Of a DNA stretch of 64,000 nucleotides, positions 50,615-59,211 are shown piece after piece. The notes under the pieces are model-generated. The model worked only from the letters and a program-made list of their open reading frames with translations, was not told where the DNA came from and did no database searches. This DNA is from JBGSPQ01 sp041738505. Its GTDB lineage: Bacteria > Patescibacteriota > Gracilibacteria > UBA1369. How positions within the stretch are numbered: position 1 is the first letter of the stretch; the number at the start of each line of letters is the position of its first letter. The translations under genes and the position numbers were made by a program. The stretch is from NCBI GenBank assembly GCA_041738505.1, contig JBGSPQ010000034.1, positions 1-64,000 on the forward strand. Direction: 5' to 3'.

Positions 50615-51919
50615 ATGGAAAAAAAAGGCATGCTGAAAAAATTCTACGAATGGATGTTTGTTTATAGCCCGTGGGTGTTTTTGGCCGGGATGCTGCAGTT
50701 CCACTTTCAGCAGTTTGTTCCTTTTAACAGGCTGTTTATGGGTGCGAACTTTTTTGATTATGTGACGGTTACCGATTTTCTGGTGATTTTGATTTTCTTT
50801 GTTTTTGCCTACGGATTTTCCAAAAAAGCCATTGTCTGGAATGGAAACCGGCTGGGCCGTCCTTTGCAGGCGGCCATTTTTCTGCTTGTGCTGGCCGGAA
50901 TTTTGCAGATCGCCTTTCAGGAGGTTTTTGAGCCGGTGCTGGTGACCCCCACGGAATACTTCCGCAGTATGTTTATTTTTCCGCTTATTTACATGGTTCT
51001 GGCTTACAAGACTTTGGATAGCCGGACGTTTAACCGCATGCTCCAAAGCTATGTTCTGATGGTGGTTTTTTTCTGCGTGATGGCTTTGTTCCAATATTTT
51101 ACCGGGCTGTTCCCGGGCGAAAAGCACGACTTTATGGGCAGGCTGGTCTGGCCGTTTGTGGACTTTGTTTCCATGAAATCCACCAGCGCCAACTGGGCGG
51201 CCTTCTTTGTAACTCCGGCTTTTATTCTTTCTTTTATTCATGTCTGGAAGAAACGCGATTTGAAAATTTTTGTTCCCGCTTTGATTTTGTCGGCGATTGT
51301 GATTTATATGACACAGTCCTATGGGGCTTACGCGGCGGCTTTCACCGGTATTACTTTTTATCTTTTCCGCGAACTTAAATTCAAGAAATTTTTGGCGGTT
51401 TTTGTTTTGATATTGATAGCGGCAGGCGGGATTTATCTGGCCCAAATCAATACCAAAAAATTCCAGGTGAGCTACGGGGACGCCGAATACAGATATTCAA
51501 ATTCGGTGGATAGCAGAAAGGATATTTACGCCATGAACTGGCATATTCTGCTTACCCGGCCGATTATGGGTGTGGGGATGAATCAATACCAAAGCTATTT
51601 TGCGGCCAATCACAAAGAGGTGCTGGGGCGCGATTACGGAGAGGTGCAGTTTCCACCGCACGCGCATAATTTTCTGGTGAGCATCTGGACTTCGCTGGGC
51701 GGGTTGGGGCTGATCGCGATGATTATTCTGATTATTGATTTGCTGTGGAGGCATCGCTTAAAACCCGAATACCCCGCGGTTTTCGCGCTGATTGCGATAA
51801 TGACCCACGGGCTTGTGGATTCGTATTATTGGCGACAGGAAATAGCCTACATCTTCTGGATGACAGTGCTTTTTACTTACCTCCTGAATATGTCGGCCAC
51901 TCTTCATCAAGAAAGCTGA
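50615..51919 (+). CDS. O-antigen ligase/polymerase-like membrane protein (Wzy_C)
   Basis: A 434-residue protein with about twelve membrane helices. The Wzy_C family hallmark HAHNFLVSIWTSLGGLGL is in the long extracytoplasmic loop to helix transition (about 350-370), with RPIMGVGMNQYQ just before it. Members polymerise or ligate lipid-linked glycans onto acceptors at the outside of the cytoplasmic membrane. In a cell with an S-layer it could glycosylate surface proteins or build wall polymers (inference). It starts nine bases after lysS, so is probably cotranscribed. The 3' end overlaps the convergent small gene by 47 bases. Confidence 0.85.
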   Translation: MEKKGMLKKFYEWMFVYSPWVFLAGMLQFHFQQFVPFNRLFMGANFFDYVTVTDFLVILIFFVFAYGFSKKAIVWNGNRLGRPLQAAIFLLVLAGILQIAFQEVFEPVLVTPTEYFRSMFIFPLIYMVLAYKTLDSRTFNRMLQSYVLMVVFFCVMALFQYFTGLFPGEKHDFMGRLVWPFVDFVSMKSTSANWAAFFVTPAFILSFIHVWKKRDLKIFVPALILSAIVIYMTQSYGAYAAAFTGITFYLFRELKFKKFLAVFVLILIAAGGIYLAQINTKKFQVSYGDAEYRYSNSVDSRKDIYAMNWHILLTRPIMGVGMNQYQSYFAANHKEVLGRDYGEVQFPPHAHNFLVSIWTSLGGLGLIAMIILIIDLLWRHRLKPEYPAVFALIAIMTHGLVDSYYWRQEIAYIFWMTVLFTYLLNMSATLHQES

Positions 51920-52259
51920 GAATCGCACCCTTCACCTCTTCGGTCATTTTGACGCTTCTATTCTCGACAAACGGCTCATCTATTTTCGGCGCTTTTTTGG
52001 CTGACCTTCTCTGCTCAAGTAGAAAATTAATCAATTTGCAAATGGCATCCGGATTTTTGATGCGCGCGGTTTCCGTCAATAAAGCCAATAATACGGCATT
52101 ACGAACGTCTTCCCCCATTTCCTCCACGGGAATATCGGGATTATCGGTAAGGTGTTCAACCAGCGCCTCAACATTTTCCACTTGCGTTAAATCCTGAATT
52201 TCCTTGATTTGTTTCGTTCTGTCTGTCGGCGGCTTATCACGGTTTATTCTACTCTTCAT
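51873..52259 (-). CDS. hypothetical protein, paralogue of upstream gene
   Basis: A 128-residue soluble helical protein with pattern VENVEALVEHLTDNPDIPVEEMGEDVRNAVLLALL. It aligns with the upstream gene (both have ENL/ENV..V..LTD.P, then G.(K/D)(M/V)RNAV.L.LL), so the two arose by tandem duplication. The start overlaps the upstream gene's end by 11 bases. No family is recognised. It converges with the Wzy-like gene. Confidence 0.65.
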   Translation of the reverse strand: MKSRINRDKPPTDRTKQIKEIQDLTQVENVEALVEHLTDNPDIPVEEMGEDVRNAVLLALLTETARIKNPDAICKLINFLLEQRRSAKKAPKIDEPFVENRSVKMTEEVKGAILSFLDEEWPTYSGGK

Positions 52260-52683
52260 TGGGGTTGATTATTTTTGTCCTATAGCCCGGTATGGTTTCA
52301 TGCTTGCGGGGTTCCTGATCTTCTGCGGGTTTGTATCCGGGGAGTGTGGGCAGTATCCGTTTTTTAAAATTGGAGGATATCCGGGATAAATCTTCACCGG
52401 CAACCGAAACCGGCAGACCCATTTTTTGCCTGCGGATATTGAGCAATAAATCAATATGGTCGCGGATATTTGAAGGGCGGTTGTGGGGGGGCGCGTCAAT
52501 CATTAACACCTGCAAAACCGCGTATCTCATTTTGGGCCCCAGATCGTTAAGATCCGTTTCCGGATGATCGGTGAGTTCCATAATCACATCAACCAAGTTT
52601 TCCAATCCGCTTTTTTCCTGGATTTGGACTATTCTGTCCATGCGTTCGCTTAGAGACATTTTTGGCCTGTTAACACCCGCCAT
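52249..52683 (-). CDS. hypothetical protein, tandem paralogue
   Basis: A 144-residue soluble helical protein (LENLVDVIMELTDHPETDL, KMRYAVLQVLMI) followed by a proline-rich, likely disordered tail. It is the first gene of a two-gene unit with its paralogue, divergent from guaA. The function is unknown; the shared helical module could be a small adaptor. Confidence 0.65.
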   Translation of the reverse strand: MAGVNRPKMSLSERMDRIVQIQEKSGLENLVDVIMELTDHPETDLNDLGPKMRYAVLQVLMIDAPPHNRPSNIRDHIDLLLNIRRQKMGLPVSVAGEDLSRISSNFKKRILPTLPGYKPAEDQEPRKHETIPGYRTKIINPNEE

Positions 52684-52756
52684 ACAAATTCTTTGTTAGA
52701 GGAGTGTATTTATATATCATTATACAATAATTGTCTATTTTATTTTTTCCCGTATT

Positions 52757-52762
52757 TATAAT
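52757..52762 (+). promoter_or_regulatory. -10 element of guaA
   Basis: TATAAT at 52757-52762, only five bases before the first ATG (52768). A start about seven bases after the -10 would give a leaderless or near-leaderless mRNA. No clear -35 is visible. Confidence 0.55.
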
Positions 52763-52767
52763 AAGGT

Positions 52768-54576
52768 ATGCGCATGGATAAAATAGCGGTTTTAGATTTT
52801 GGAGGCCAGTATGCTCATCTGATTGCCAACAGGGTGAGACGGCTTAACGTGTTCAGCGAAATTCTGGATGGGGAGACGCCGGCGGATAATCTAAAGGACT
52901 ATAAAGGGATTATTCTTTCGGGCGGACCACAGAGCGTATATGACAAGGAATCGGTTAAGTGCGACGCCGGGATTCTGGAGCTGGGGATTCCGCTTTGGGG
53001 AATCTGTTACGGACATCAACTGTTGGCTCATATTCAGGGGGCCGAGGTCAAGCACGCGCCCGAATCCAAAGAATACGGTCTGACGGAAATGACGGTCAAA
53101 AATAAGAAAGGGATTTTTGCGAATTTGGAGGATAAAGAAACGGTTTGGATGAGCCACGGGGATACGGTTACGGAACTTCCCGCGGGATACGAGGTTATCG
53201 GTTCAACCAAAAACGGCGAATGGGCCGCGCTGGCGAATTTTGAAAAGAATTTGTACGGATCGCAGTTTCATTTTGAGGTTACCCACACGGTTCACGGCAT
53301 GAAGATGCTGGATAATTTTTTGAATATCTGCGGGGTTAAGCGCGAGTGGAAGATAGAGGATTTTGTGAAGGATAAAATTGAGGAGATTCGCGCGCAGGTG
53401 GGGGACAATAAAGTGTTTATGCTGGTTAGCGGAGGGGTGGATTCCACGGTGGCTTTTGTGCTTCTGGATAAGGCTATCGGCCAGGAGAGGGTTTACGGTA
53501 TGTTTGTGGATACGGGATTTTTGCGTATGGACGAAAGGGATCAGGTGGAAAAAAGTTTAAAGGACGCGGGGTTTGAAAATCTGCACATAGTGGATGCCAG
53601 TGAAAGATATTTTAAGGCTCTGGAAAATATTTTTGATCCGGAGGCCAAAAGAAAAATAATCGGCGATATGTTTATTACCATTCAGCAGGACGCGGTTGCC
53701 GATTTAAAACTGAATCCCGATGAATGGCTGCTTGGGCAGGGAACGATATATCCCGATACGATTGAGAGCGGCGGAAGCAAGCACTCGGCCAAAATCAAAA
53801 CGCACCATAACAGGGTGGAGCAAATTGAGCGGCTGATTGCCGAGGGTAAAGTGATCGAACCGCTGGCGCAGTTGTATAAGGACGAAGTGCGGCAGGTGGG
53901 TGAAATGCTGGGTCTGCCGACTGAGATGGTCTGGCGGCATCCTTTTCCGGGGCCGGGATTGGCCGTGCGGTGCCTGTGCGCGCATGAGGAGATTTATCCG
54001 GAAAACTACAGAATGGTTGAGGATAAAATTGACGAGCGGTTGAAAGAGGACGGGCTTGAGGCTTTTATTCTGCCGATTCAGAGCGTGGGTGTGCAGGGGG
54101 ATTTCCGAACTTACAGGAACCCGCTGGTGCTTGTGGGTGGCGCCGACTACCCAAAACTGAATTCTCTTGCCACCGAACTGGTTAATCAAAACGAAGAGGT
54201 GAACCGCGCCATCTGGCTCGTGGAACCGGCTAAAATAGACACTTTGAAAGTGCACAAATCTTTTTTAACGCGCGAAAGGATTGAACTTTTGCAGAAAGCG
54301 GACGCGGTGACTAATGAGTTTATGGTACGGCACGATCTTTCACGGGCCATCTGGCAGTTTCCCACGGTGCTGATTCCGTTGAGTGTGAACCGCGATAACG
54401 GGGAGGCGGTGGTGCTTAGGCCGGTGGAATCGGAAGAGGCGATGACCGCCAATTTTTACCAGATGGACACAAATATTTTAAAGGAACTGGCCGCCGAGCT
54501 GATGAAGATTGAAGGCATCACGGCGGTGTTTTACGACATTACAAACAAACCGCCGGGAACCATTGAATGGGAGTAA
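52768..54576 (+). CDS. guaA: GMP synthase (glutamine-hydrolysing), long eukaryote-like form
   Basis: Converts XMP, glutamine and ATP to GMP. Residues 1-200 form the glutamine amidotransferase (Cys80 in LWGICYGHQLL, His168/Glu170 in FHFEVTHT). The ATP pyrophosphatase domain has the P-loop SGGVDST (221-227) and HPFPGPGLAVR. At 602 residues it is longer than the usual bacterial ~525. The C-terminal part has the extra dimerisation segment seen in the human-type enzyme (VGVQGDFRTY, then EEVNRAIWLVEP, RERIELLQKADAVTNE, LIPLSVNRD) before the normal end KPPGTIEWE. It could start at 52768 or 52774. Its end is followed by a large cruciform. Confidence 0.96.
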   Translation: MRMDKIAVLDFGGQYAHLIANRVRRLNVFSEILDGETPADNLKDYKGIILSGGPQSVYDKESVKCDAGILELGIPLWGICYGHQLLAHIQGAEVKHAPESKEYGLTEMTVKNKKGIFANLEDKETVWMSHGDTVTELPAGYEVIGSTKNGEWAALANFEKNLYGSQFHFEVTHTVHGMKMLDNFLNICGVKREWKIEDFVKDKIEEIRAQVGDNKVFMLVSGGVDSTVAFVLLDKAIGQERVYGMFVDTGFLRMDERDQVEKSLKDAGFENLHIVDASERYFKALENIFDPEAKRKIIGDMFITIQQDAVADLKLNPDEWLLGQGTIYPDTIESGGSKHSAKIKTHHNRVEQIERLIAEGKVIEPLAQLYKDEVRQVGEMLGLPTEMVWRHPFPGPGLAVRCLCAHEEIYPENYRMVEDKIDERLKEDGLEAFILPIQSVGVQGDFRTYRNPLVLVGGADYPKLNSLATELVNQNEEVNRAIWLVEPAKIDTLKVHKSFLTRERIELLQKADAVTNEFMVRHDLSRAIWQFPTVLIPLSVNRDNGEAVVLRPVESEEAMTANFYQMDTNILKELAAELMKIEGITAVFYDITNKPPGTIEWE

Positions 54577-54577
54577 A

Positions 54578-54708
54578 GCACGAGGAATTCAATTTGATAA
54601 CAAGTGCAAAAAGTTCAAACAGCCTATCATGATAGGCTGTTTGAATATCTCGGATCATGATCCTCGATATTTTGCATAATTGTTGTTATCAAATTGAATT
54701 CCTCGCGC
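54578..54708. repeat. 131-bp three-armed inverted repeat between guaA and murI
   Basis: Outer arms of 26 bases (54578-54603 and 54683-54708, one mismatch; core GAGGAATTCAATTTGATAAC) are extended by TGCAAAA/TTTTGCA (54605-54611, 54670-54676). Inside are a perfect 32-bp palindrome (54614-54645) and a second hairpin centred on GGATCATGATCC (about 54644-54671). It fits a cloverleaf-like fold and may be a bidirectional terminator or a palindromic mobile element. Confidence 0.88.
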
Positions 54709-54710
54709 TT

Positions 54711-55526
54711 TTAGGATGAAATATCCGCTTTAAAGACTTCTTCGATTTTTTGGCCGAGGAATTTGGAGGCGGCGGCGGCGAAGCGGGTTGGGTCGTCGGT
54801 GGTTGTGTAGGTGCGCTTTTTGCCTTTTGTAAGCAAGGTTTCTATTTCGGGGTGTCGCTTTAGGTAGTCAACCAGGCTGTGCGCGACGATTTTTCCGGGG
54901 TTGGGGACGGTTATTCTTTTGCCCATGATTTGGCGGAATTCCTTTAGCAGAAGCGGATAGTGAGTGCATCCCAGAATGAGTGTGTCCACGTTTGCGCTTT
55001 TTATGGGGCGCAGATATTTTTTTAGGATCATGCGGGTTTCGGGCTTTTTGATCCAATCCTCCTCCACCAGCGGGACCAGCAAAGGGCAGGCCTGCGAATA
55101 GACTTTGATATCGGGATTTAAGTGATGGAGTTCCACTTCGTAGCTTTTTGAATTGATGGTGGAGCGGGTGCCGACCACTCCCACGCGGTTGTTTTTGGTG
55201 ATTTTTACGGTTTCTTCCACTATCGGTTTGATCACTCCCAGGATTTTTCTATCTTTTACATTGGGTACAAGCAGATATTCCTCCTGAATTTCGCGCAGAA
55301 CCTGCGATGAAACGGTGTTGCAAGCGGTGATAATAAGTACGCATCCCTGTCCGAAAAGGTAGTTGATGCCCTGTTCCGTAAATTTCTTTAACGTTTCGTG
55401 GCTGCGGTTACCGTAGGGTGCGCGGGCGTTGTCGCCCAGATAAAGATAATCGTAATCGGGAAGTTCTTTTATCAATTCTTTTAATACCGTGAGCCCGCCG
55501 TAGCCGGAATCAAATACACCAATCAT
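54711..55526 (-). CDS. murI: glutamate racemase
   Basis: Makes D-glutamate for peptidoglycan. About 271 residues from MIGVFDSGYGGLTVL, chosen because the family starts there; another ATG at 55547 would add seven residues. Catalytic Cys residues lie in LIITACNTVSS and LILGCTHYPLL. The usual substrate motifs GDNARAPYG and VGVVGTRSTI are present. It is convergent with guaA across the 131-bp cruciform and complements murA. Confidence 0.95.
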   Translation of the reverse strand: MIGVFDSGYGGLTVLKELIKELPDYDYLYLGDNARAPYGNRSHETLKKFTEQGINYLFGQGCVLIITACNTVSSQVLREIQEEYLLVPNVKDRKILGVIKPIVEETVKITKNNRVGVVGTRSTINSKSYEVELHHLNPDIKVYSQACPLLVPLVEEDWIKKPETRMILKKYLRPIKSANVDTLILGCTHYPLLLKEFRQIMGKRITVPNPGKIVAHSLVDYLKRHPEIETLLTKGKKRTYTTTDDPTRFAAAASKFLGQKIEEVFKADISS

Positions 55527-55594
55527 GTATATATTATTATTTCGCATGGAATATAACACAAATGAGCACGCAAATGTTAAATGATTAATGACCC

Positions 55595-55729
55595 GGGCGG
55601 AGGGAGGGGCGGGCGGGGAATACTCATTGACGAGGTGGCGGCATCATGATGCCGCCGCCCGGGGCGGAGCGTACATGTTAGCGCAGCCCCGCTTCGGCAA
55701 GTATTTCACGAACGCCCCTCCCTCCGCCC
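55595..55729. repeat. 135-bp inverted repeat upstream of the DUF881 pair
   Basis: 17-base arms GGGCGGAGGGAGGGGCG (55595-55611) and its complement (55713-55729). Second pair AATACT (55619-55624)/AGTATT (55700-55705). A perfect 20-bp palindrome at the centre (55637-55656; GGCGGCATCA plus complement). GC-rich, unlike the AT-rich DNA around it. It is not coding. Confidence 0.85.
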
Positions 55730-55782
55730 GTCCCCGCCCAATCATAATGAAATTGCCTTTCGGTCGGCGGAATGTGTATATT

Positions 55783-56541
55783 ATGGGCATGGATAATTCG
55801 GATTCCACAAACGGGCGTAATTATCTGATAAGCGGCATGTTTATAGCAACCGGCGTGCTTGTTGGTATGCTTATCACCATGCAGTTTAAAAGCGCCATCC
55901 CCGCAACCATGTTTCCGGTGGATGAATTGAAAGCGCAGAAAGAACTGATAGACAGCTATGTATCCGATCAGGGTCTTTTAAAAACCAAAATCACCAATTT
56001 AAGAAACCAGATTGATGAGGCGCGCGGACAATCGGCGGAGCTGGCCAAAGACAATAATCTGGAAACTCTCAACTCCCTGAAAAAAGATATGGGGCTGGAA
56101 CTGGCACGGGGTCCGGGAGTACTGATCAGCCTGAATGACGGGATGTTTGTGAACCGCGACAGCGCCGAAGCGATCAGTCAATCACTGATACATGCTTCGG
56201 ATTTAAGGGATATTGTAAACATTCTTCGCACGGCCAGAGCCGAGGCGATAGCCATAAACGATCAGCGGATAATCGCATCCACACCGATAACTTCAGTGGG
56301 AAACACGATACTTGTTAATAACTTTCATCTGCTTCCGCCTTTTACGGTAACCGCTATCGGCGATTCGGAAGTGCTTTTGCAAAGACTGAACGATCCGACT
56401 TCTCTTCCCGATATGCAAAAAAGAGCGGGGGAAATGAAAATCCAGTTCGAAGCCGTGTCGGTGGACGGGCTGATGGTTCCGCTTTACAACGGCAATTTGA
56501 GTACCAAATTCATCCGGCTTAACACCAGCACCGAGACATGA
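55783..56541 (+). CDS. DUF881 family membrane-anchored protein, first of pair
   Basis: About 252 residues from ATG 55783. A TATATT -10 ends just upstream (55777-55782), so a leaderless start at the ATG at 55789 is equally possible. The N-terminal helix (about 15-35; LISGMFIATGVLVGMLITMQ) anchors the protein; a coiled coil follows (about 50-95), then the DUF881 core (GPGVLISLND, VNILRTARAEAIAINDQRII, PITSVGNTILVNN). DUF881 proteins cluster with division genes in Firmicutes (YlxW/YlxX); the role here is inferred. The next gene overlaps by four bases (ATGA). Confidence 0.88.
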   Translation: MGMDNSDSTNGRNYLISGMFIATGVLVGMLITMQFKSAIPATMFPVDELKAQKELIDSYVSDQGLLKTKITNLRNQIDEARGQSAELAKDNNLETLNSLKKDMGLELARGPGVLISLNDGMFVNRDSAEAISQSLIHASDLRDIVNILRTARAEAIAINDQRIIASTPITSVGNTILVNNFHLLPPFTVTAIGDSEVLLQRLNDPTSLPDMQKRAGEMKIQFEAVSVDGLMVPLYNGNLSTKFIRLNTSTET

Positions 56542-57176
56542 AAAAAATCCAAAAAAACGAGCTTTCCATATTACTGACGGCGGTTGTGCTGGGACTTTTG
56601 ATTGCCGTGCAGGCAAGATCTTTTGAGGATGTGAGTGATGTAATCAGCCGAAACACACGGTCGGACGTTTTCCGTGAAATCCAGATACTTAAAAAGACCA
56701 ACGAAACCCTGCTGGATGAGACTTTTGAGCTGGCGGATCAGCTGGATAATATATCCAACAACCAGGAGGCGCTGGATTCCGTGAAGGCGGAAATAGAAAA
56801 ATATATGATTATTACTGGCAGGGTTAATGTGGCGGGCCCCGGCTTAAACGTAAAAATGCACGGGGACATAAAAGGCATCTGGCTCACCGACACCGTAAAC
56901 GAACTATTCACGGCCGGGGCCGAGGCGGTAAGCGTTAATTCCATCCGACTGACCAATCAAACCATCGGGTTTGACACCATTCCGAGCGGCCAAATTCTTT
57001 TGAACGGCGTGATTCTGAACAAACCTTACGTGGTAACGGCCATCGGGGACAGAAACGTGCTTAAAGAGGCGCTGGAGCAACCCGAGGGCATTATTGAAAG
57101 GATGAACCGCAACATCACGGACGCCGTAATTGAACTGTCCCAGGAGGACCTGATTGAAATGGATAAAGTGATTTGA
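56538..57176 (+). CDS. DUF881 family membrane-anchored protein, second of pair
   Basis: A 212-residue paralogue of the upstream protein: N-terminal membrane helix (about 7-24), coiled coil (about 45-85), DUF881 core (GPGLNVKMHGD, NELFTAGAEAVSVNSIRLTN, LLNGVILNKPYVVTAIGD). It is translationally coupled (ATGA overlap), as in other tandem DUF881 operons. Together they may form a hetero-oligomer outside the membrane. Confidence 0.87.
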   Translation: MKKIQKNELSILLTAVVLGLLIAVQARSFEDVSDVISRNTRSDVFREIQILKKTNETLLDETFELADQLDNISNNQEALDSVKAEIEKYMIITGRVNVAGPGLNVKMHGDIKGIWLTDTVNELFTAGAEAVSVNSIRLTNQTIGFDTIPSGQILLNGVILNKPYVVTAIGDRNVLKEALEQPEGIIERMNRNITDAVIELSQEDLIEMDKVI

Positions 57177-57269
57177 TTTTCCATCGTCCCTTTTGCTCTT
57201 ATTACATTGTGCTCAAATTTGACACAGACCGACTTTTTGTAGTATTCATTATTCCTTTTTTAAAGAAAT

Positions 57270-58349
57270 ATGACCGATCTGCCAAAACGTATTGATAATT
57301 TCGACGAATTAGAATTTGATGCGGCCGATCAATGTGGAAATTATACCAAACTGTTTGAAACACTAAACAGACAATATGCCGACAGTTGGGCCAAAGATGC
57401 CGCTTTCTGGTTTGATAAAGGGCTATATTTAGTGGCTTTAAAAGCCATTGATCCTAAACCGGGAGAAACTCACGTGGATGTGGGATCGGGAACGGGAGTG
57501 CTTGTTAGCATACTGAAAGAGTTAAATCCGGATTCCGTGGTTTACGGTATTGATGAAAACGAACAACTTTTGATGGATGCGTTTCAAGCGATGGAGGCAC
57601 ACAGGGTTCCGGCAAACATTGCCGGTAGTAAAGAAATAATTTTCAAGCCCGACGGGACTGTTATGCATGAGCCCGCATTCCACAAGCAAATGGAAACACT
57701 GGATCTGACTGCCAGGGACAAGATCCATTTAATTTGTGATGATATCCGTAAATGTAAGGTTATTGACCGCATTCTGGGTGACCGTAAAATTGACAGCGGC
57801 TCCCTTCTTATGCCCGGATGCAGTCTTAGCCAATGTTTTCAGGAACCTTTTAAATTCGGCATGGCAGAGGATGCGGAGCTACGACAAAGAGCGGTTTTTA
57901 TTGCCGATATCATACGCAAAAAAACGTTTGAATTCATGGCCAGAAAACTGAAGGAAAACGGACGACTGGTGGTTGGGGACCGGATGATGCTTCCCGAGGG
58001 GCATGAAATGGCATTTATCAATGCATCTATCAGAACCAAACTGGCCTCTCTTTGCGAATATTTTGAATTTGATCATGTATCTTTACTGAAAGCCGACTTT
58101 GTAGACGGAAAGCATTTAAAAATAGATACCGCCGAAGGCAGAACAATAGTCAGCCCCGATTCCACAATCAAACTTATTACATCAATGGATCAAGATGGTT
58201 TTAAGGAAATGCTTGGAATTGACGTAAAACATACCGCTCTTGTCTATAAACTGAACAGGAATAATGTTCCCTTAAAAGGCGGATTTGTCAGTGAAGAAGA
58301 GAAAAGGCGTGACAGAAACCGCAGAAAGAAGCAAAAACGGAAGAAATAG
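57270..58349 (+). CDS. class I SAM-dependent methyltransferase
   Basis: A 359-residue soluble enzyme. Motif I is ETHVDVGSGTGVLVSIL (about 67-83), with the acidic residue after the second strand in VVYGIDENEQLL (about 90-101). The middle (IHLICDDIRKC, GSLLMPGCSLSQC) replaces the usual core, and the C-terminus ends in a strongly basic tail (RRDRNRRKKQKRKK) that may touch nucleic acid. The substrate is unknown. It converges with the HTH gene (one base between). Confidence 0.8.
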   Translation: MTDLPKRIDNFDELEFDAADQCGNYTKLFETLNRQYADSWAKDAAFWFDKGLYLVALKAIDPKPGETHVDVGSGTGVLVSILKELNPDSVVYGIDENEQLLMDAFQAMEAHRVPANIAGSKEIIFKPDGTVMHEPAFHKQMETLDLTARDKIHLICDDIRKCKVIDRILGDRKIDSGSLLMPGCSLSQCFQEPFKFGMAEDAELRQRAVFIADIIRKKTFEFMARKLKENGRLVVGDRMMLPEGHEMAFINASIRTKLASLCEYFEFDHVSLLKADFVDGKHLKIDTAEGRTIVSPDSTIKLITSMDQDGFKEMLGIDVKHTALVYKLNRNNVPLKGGFVSEEEKRRDRNRRKKQKRKK

Positions 58350-58350
58350 G

Positions 58351-58989
58351 CTACTTCATGAATACAAACAGCCACAGCGGCTGAAGAATCATGATAATGA
58401 AAAGCAGGACAAAATAGACCTTTTTGCTTAGGTTTTCCTCTTTAAGTTTCTTTTTTATGCGCTCAAGTTTTTCGCGTAGCGACTCGGTTTCTTCTTCCAG
58501 TTCCAGCCGCGCGGCCTTTTCGGTACTTAACAGACGCTGGTGATCGAGCAGGGGAACCGACTCTTTGACCATCGCCTCCAGCCTGCCCACGCGGTAATTG
58601 GCACCCTCCAGCCTGGATTGTTTGACCTCAACTTCCTCTTTCAGCTCTTCGTACAGTTTTTTGTAGATGTCCACCTCCTCTTTCCGGCTGTTTTTTGAGC
58701 TTCGCGCGATTTCCTGAGTAGACGCAATGTGGACATCGTCTATAGACATGTCTACCGGAGTAGACACCGCTTTGTCTATAGACATTTCATCTGTAGACAT
58801 GTCGCTTAAGACACTTTCACTGTCTACTCTTTTTTGACGCTTCAATCCCTGTATTTCTTTTTTATCAAGCCATATCCTGCCGTCTATTTTTTCCGCGGCG
58901 ATTTTGTTTTGCGAAATATACCTGTCTACTGTCCTCATTGACACTTTTAACAGTTTCGAAGCCGCTTTTCTGTCTATTTTACCGTTCAT
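58351..58989 (-). CDS. membrane-anchored HTH protein with coiled coil
   Basis: A 212-residue protein. Residues 5-50 form an excisionase/MerR-like helix-turn-helix (DRKAASKLLKVSMRTVDRYI and GRIWLDKKEI). A low-complexity Ser/Asp segment (58-95; repeated M-S-T/I-D) follows, then a long coiled coil (about 105-195), and a C-terminal membrane helix (195-211; VYFVLLFIIMILQPLWLF). So a DNA-binding domain is tethered to the membrane. The DNA encoding the Ser/Asp segment, and the region before the start, are full of TGTCTA/TAGACA motifs, hinting that the protein binds its own gene. DNA or chromosome anchoring to the membrane is a possible role; this is inference. Confidence 0.82.
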   Translation of the reverse strand: MNGKIDRKAASKLLKVSMRTVDRYISQNKIAAEKIDGRIWLDKKEIQGLKRQKRVDSESVLSDMSTDEMSIDKAVSTPVDMSIDDVHIASTQEIARSSKNSRKEEVDIYKKLYEELKEEVEVKQSRLEGANYRVGRLEAMVKESVPLLDHQRLLSTEKAARLELEEETESLREKLERIKKKLKEENLSKKVYFVLLFIIMILQPLWLFVFMK

Positions 58990-59004
58990 TTATGTAAATT
59001 TTAA

Positions 59005-59090
59005 TTGTCTATAGACACCATGTAGACAAAAAGTAGACAATGTCCACTCCGATTCTAGCAAAATGTCTACATATGTCCACCCCTGTCCAC
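59005..59090. promoter_or_regulatory. TGTCTATAGACA operator array
   Basis: Perfect palindrome TGTCTATAGACA at 59006-59017, then TGTAGACA (59021), AGTAGACA (59032), TGTCTACA (59064) and three TGTCCA half-sites to 59089. It lies just upstream of the HTH gene start (58989). More copies are in its coding region (for example 58773-58784). Confidence 0.7.
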
Positions 59091-59170
59091 TTGTCATCCG
59101 GAGCCGTGCGGACACCCAACCGATAACGCCCGCCCCTGTACGTATTTATTTACTTTTTCCCGCTAATGTT

Positions 59171-59176
59171 TATAAT
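59171..59176 (+). promoter_or_regulatory. -10 element of the SLH gene at 59212
   Basis: TATAAT at 59171-59176, giving a leader of about 30 bases to the ATG at 59212. The -35 is weak. Confidence 0.5.
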
Positions 59177-59211
59177 AAATTTTAGTATTTTTAAGCGAAT
59201 TTATTTTGCAA

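Noticed and set aside
50594..51445. 283-codon minus-strand frame opposite the O-antigen-ligase-like gene
   Set aside because: Lys/Gln/Asn-rich shadow of hydrophobic codons on the other strand; no independent support.
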